Assembly (NCBI GenBank): GCA_003447515.1 | Contig: DLZA01000309.1 | Coordinates: forward strand, 3,785-11,079 | Direction of reading: 5' to 3' | Length of the DNA: 7,295 nt | Source: Paracoccaceae bacterium | GTDB taxonomy: Bacteria > Pseudomonadota > Alphaproteobacteria > Rhodobacterales > Rhodobacteraceae | Notes under the pieces: model-generated | Database searches by the model: none | What the model saw: the letters and a program-made list of their open reading frames with translations, nothing else | What the model was told of the DNA's origin: nothing | Part shown: positions 5,717 to 7,295 of the stretch, in pieces | Position numbering within the stretch: position 1 is the first letter of the stretch | Layout of the letters: every line of letters begins with the position of its first letter | Program-made: the position numbers and the translations under genes

Positions 5717-7215
5717 TTTTTCTTACCAAATCCCAATAACCCAGGAGGTAAGCCCATGCTACCGCCCAACCCAGGTAGGCCACCGCCTGGCATTTTTGCG
5801 CCCATTTGTTTGGCTGCTGCTGCTAGTTGTTTTGGGTCCATATCTGCAGGCATTCCCTCTGGAAGGCCACCTTTACCCATCATTCCCTTCATGGCCTGTT
5901 TCAACATACCACCTTTGCCCATCTTCTTCATCATATCCGCCATCTGTCGGTGCATCTTCAAAAGTTGGTTCAATTCACGCACTTCCAAACCCGCACCCAT
6001 TGCAATTCTCTTTTTCCGGCTTGCTTGGAGAATTTGCGGCGCGGCGCGTTCTTTCTTGGTCATGGAATTAATGAGAGCAATCTGACGATTGAATACCGTA
6101 TCGTCCATACCGGCATCTTCAACTTGTTTAGACATTTTTTTCATGCCTGGCATCATCCCCATGATACCTTCCATGCCACCCATTTTCTTCATCTGCTCCA
6201 GCTGGCCCTTTAGGTCGTTCATGTTAAATCGACCTTTAGCCATACGCTTCATCATCTTTTCGGCTTGTTCTGCCTCAATGGTTTCTTGCGCTTTTTCCAC
6301 TAGGCTTACGATATCACCCATGCCTAGGATGCGGCCAGCAACCCGTTCTGGGTGGAATTCTTCGAGCGCATCCATCTTTTCGCCAAGACCAACGAATTTG
6401 ATGGGCTTGCCCGTGACAGCCTTCATAGACAGTGCCGCGCCACCACGGCCGTCACCATCCATACGGGTTAGGACAACGCCACTTACACCAATTTTATCAT
6501 CAAATTCCGTTGCCACGTTTACGGCATCTTGGCCCGTCAAACCATCAACTACCAAAAGTGTTTCTCGGGGTTGGGCCACATCGCGGACTTCAGCAGCTTG
6601 TTTTATAAGCTCTTCGTCGATGTGCAAGCGGCCAGCTGTATCCAAAATATAGATGTCATAACCGCCAAGTGTAGCCTGCTGTTTGGCACGTTTCGCAATC
6701 TGAACAGGTGTTTCACTCTTGATGATTGGCAGTGTATCAACGCCAATCTGAGAGCCAAGTATTGCCAATTGCTCCATCGCTGCTGGTCGATTGGTGTCGA
6801 GCGAAGCCATCAAAACACGTTTCTTTTCACGTTCGGTTAAACGTTTGGCTAACTTCGCAGTCGTTGTCGTTTTTCCAGAACCCTGCAATCCGACCATCAG
6901 AACCGGTGCAGGCGGATTATCAACCTTTAGATCGCCAGCTTTGGCATCATCACCTGCCAGGAAATGCACCATTTCATCATGAACAATCTTCACAACTTGT
7001 TGGCCTGGCGTCACGGATTTAGTGACATTTTGGCCTGTAGCTTTTGCCTGAATGGCCTTGATAAAATCGCGGGCAACTGGCAGCGAGACGTCTGCTTCCA
7101 ACAGTGCAACACGCACTTCACGCAGCGCGGTAGAAACATCCGCCTCAGACAACGCGCCTTGTTTAGTGAGCTTATCGAAAACGCCAGAGAGGCGGTCAGA
7201 GAGACTTTCAAACAT
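5713..7215 (-). CDS. ffh: Signal recognition particle GTPase Ffh (SRP54)
   Basis: Ffh binds signal sequences of nascent membrane proteins together with 4.5S RNA and docks at FtsY to hand ribosomes to the translocon. The 500-residue product has an N domain (about 1-90), a G domain with P-loop GLQGSGKTT (109-117), DTNRPAA (140-146), DTAGR (192-196), TRMDGD (250-255) and GLGEK (276-280), then a Met-rich M domain (about 320-432). The RNA-binding helices contain RKKRIAMGAGLEVRELNQLLK-like sequence near 400-420. A Gly/Met/Pro-rich tail runs from about 433 to the end at GFGKKK and is longer than in E. coli (about 453 residues in total). The ATG at 7213-7215 is chosen because AAAGGA lies 9 bases upstream and the protein then starts MFESLSDRL; an in-frame ATG at 7231-7233 touches that site. 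It is the first gene of the minus-strand operon. The 4.5S RNA gene is not in the window. Confidence 0.98.
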   Translation of the reverse strand: MFESLSDRLSGVFDKLTKQGALSEADVSTALREVRVALLEADVSLPVARDFIKAIQAKATGQNVTKSVTPGQQVVKIVHDEMVHFLAGDDAKAGDLKVDNPPAPVLMVGLQGSGKTTTTAKLAKRLTEREKKRVLMASLDTNRPAAMEQLAILGSQIGVDTLPIIKSETPVQIAKRAKQQATLGGYDIYILDTAGRLHIDEELIKQAAEVRDVAQPRETLLVVDGLTGQDAVNVATEFDDKIGVSGVVLTRMDGDGRGGAALSMKAVTGKPIKFVGLGEKMDALEEFHPERVAGRILGMGDIVSLVEKAQETIEAEQAEKMMKRMAKGRFNMNDLKGQLEQMKKMGGMEGIMGMMPGMKKMSKQVEDAGMDDTVFNRQIALINSMTKKERAAPQILQASRKKRIAMGAGLEVRELNQLLKMHRQMADMMKKMGKGGMLKQAMKGMMGKGGLPEGMPADMDPKQLAAAAKQMGAKMPGGGLPGLGGSMGLPPGLLGFGKKK

Positions 7216-7224
7216 ACCGTGGCG

Positions 7225-7230
7225 TCCTTT
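7225..7230 (-). promoter_or_regulatory. Ribosome binding site of ffh
   Basis: Read on the minus strand this is AAAGGA, 9 bases before the ATG at 7213-7215. The competing upstream ATG (7231-7233) directly abuts the site and would add six residues not expected in Ffh, so the downstream start is preferred. Confidence 0.75.
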
Positions 7231-7251
7231 CATTGCAGCCGGTTAAGGAAG

Positions 7252-7280
7252 ATTGTAATCACTCCCAGCCCAAAAACCAA
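7252..7280 (-). promoter_or_regulatory. Possible promoter of the ffh operon
   Basis: On the minus strand TTGGTT (7280-7275) is followed after 17 bases by TACAAT (7257-7252). The second box matches TATAAT at 5 of 6 positions; the first matches TTGACA at only 3. This would start transcription near 7245, leaving about 30 bases before the ffh ATG. Position and spacing are good and the -35 match is weak, so this is a candidate only. Confidence 0.42.
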
Positions 7281-7295
7281 TCGCCGAAACGACAA

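Noticed and set aside
6089..6652. 187-codon open frame on the plus strand opposite ffh
   Set aside because: It is antisense to the conserved G and M domains of Ffh and its translation is a Ser/Pro/Arg-rich mirror of that gene with no family resemblance.

Overview
The window looks like chromosomal DNA of an alphaproteobacterium, most likely a Rhodobacterales/Roseobacter-group member of moderate GC (about half by eye). The inference rests on remembered family resemblance: a 500-residue Ffh with a Gly/Met/Pro-rich tail, an S16 starting [11 protein letters not shown] with an Ala/Glu-rich C-terminal extension, a BluB with the APSVGLSEPWR signature, and the gene order ffh - GNAT acetyltransferase - chorismate mutase - rpsP. 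No database search was possible.

Layout: (1) 1-138 is a non-coding leader. (2) 142-3788, plus strand, is a two-gene operon of full-length ABC exporter half-transporters, each with six membrane segments and an NBD, joined by an ATGA overlap and probably forming a heterodimer. (3) 3792-7215, minus strand, is read right to left as ffh (SRP GTPase), a RimJ/RimL-type GNAT acetyltransferase, an AroQ chorismate mutase, rpsP (ribosomal protein S16) and bluB (5,6-dimethylbenzimidazole synthase). The first three are joined by 4-base ATGA overlaps. rpsP follows after 38 bases and bluB after a further 19. (4) 7216-7295 is the ffh leader with a plausible promoter.

The two blocks converge tail to tail with only 3 bases between stop codons. 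The minus-strand operon mixes translation and protein-targeting genes (ffh, rpsP) with small metabolic or modifying enzymes (chorismate mutase, GNAT, BluB). The place after rpsP, where rimM and trmD often sit in proteobacteria, is taken by bluB and then by the converging ABC operon.

I found no tRNA, rRNA, CRISPR array, insertion sequence, phage gene or riboswitch. All seven genes are intact members of known families. The unusual points are modest: an apparent synteny break after rpsP, a palindrome at the chorismate mutase/rpsP junction, a 15-base repeat in the S16 tail, consensus ATP sites in both ABC subunits, and a TTG start. I see no convincing evidence of a new biological system.
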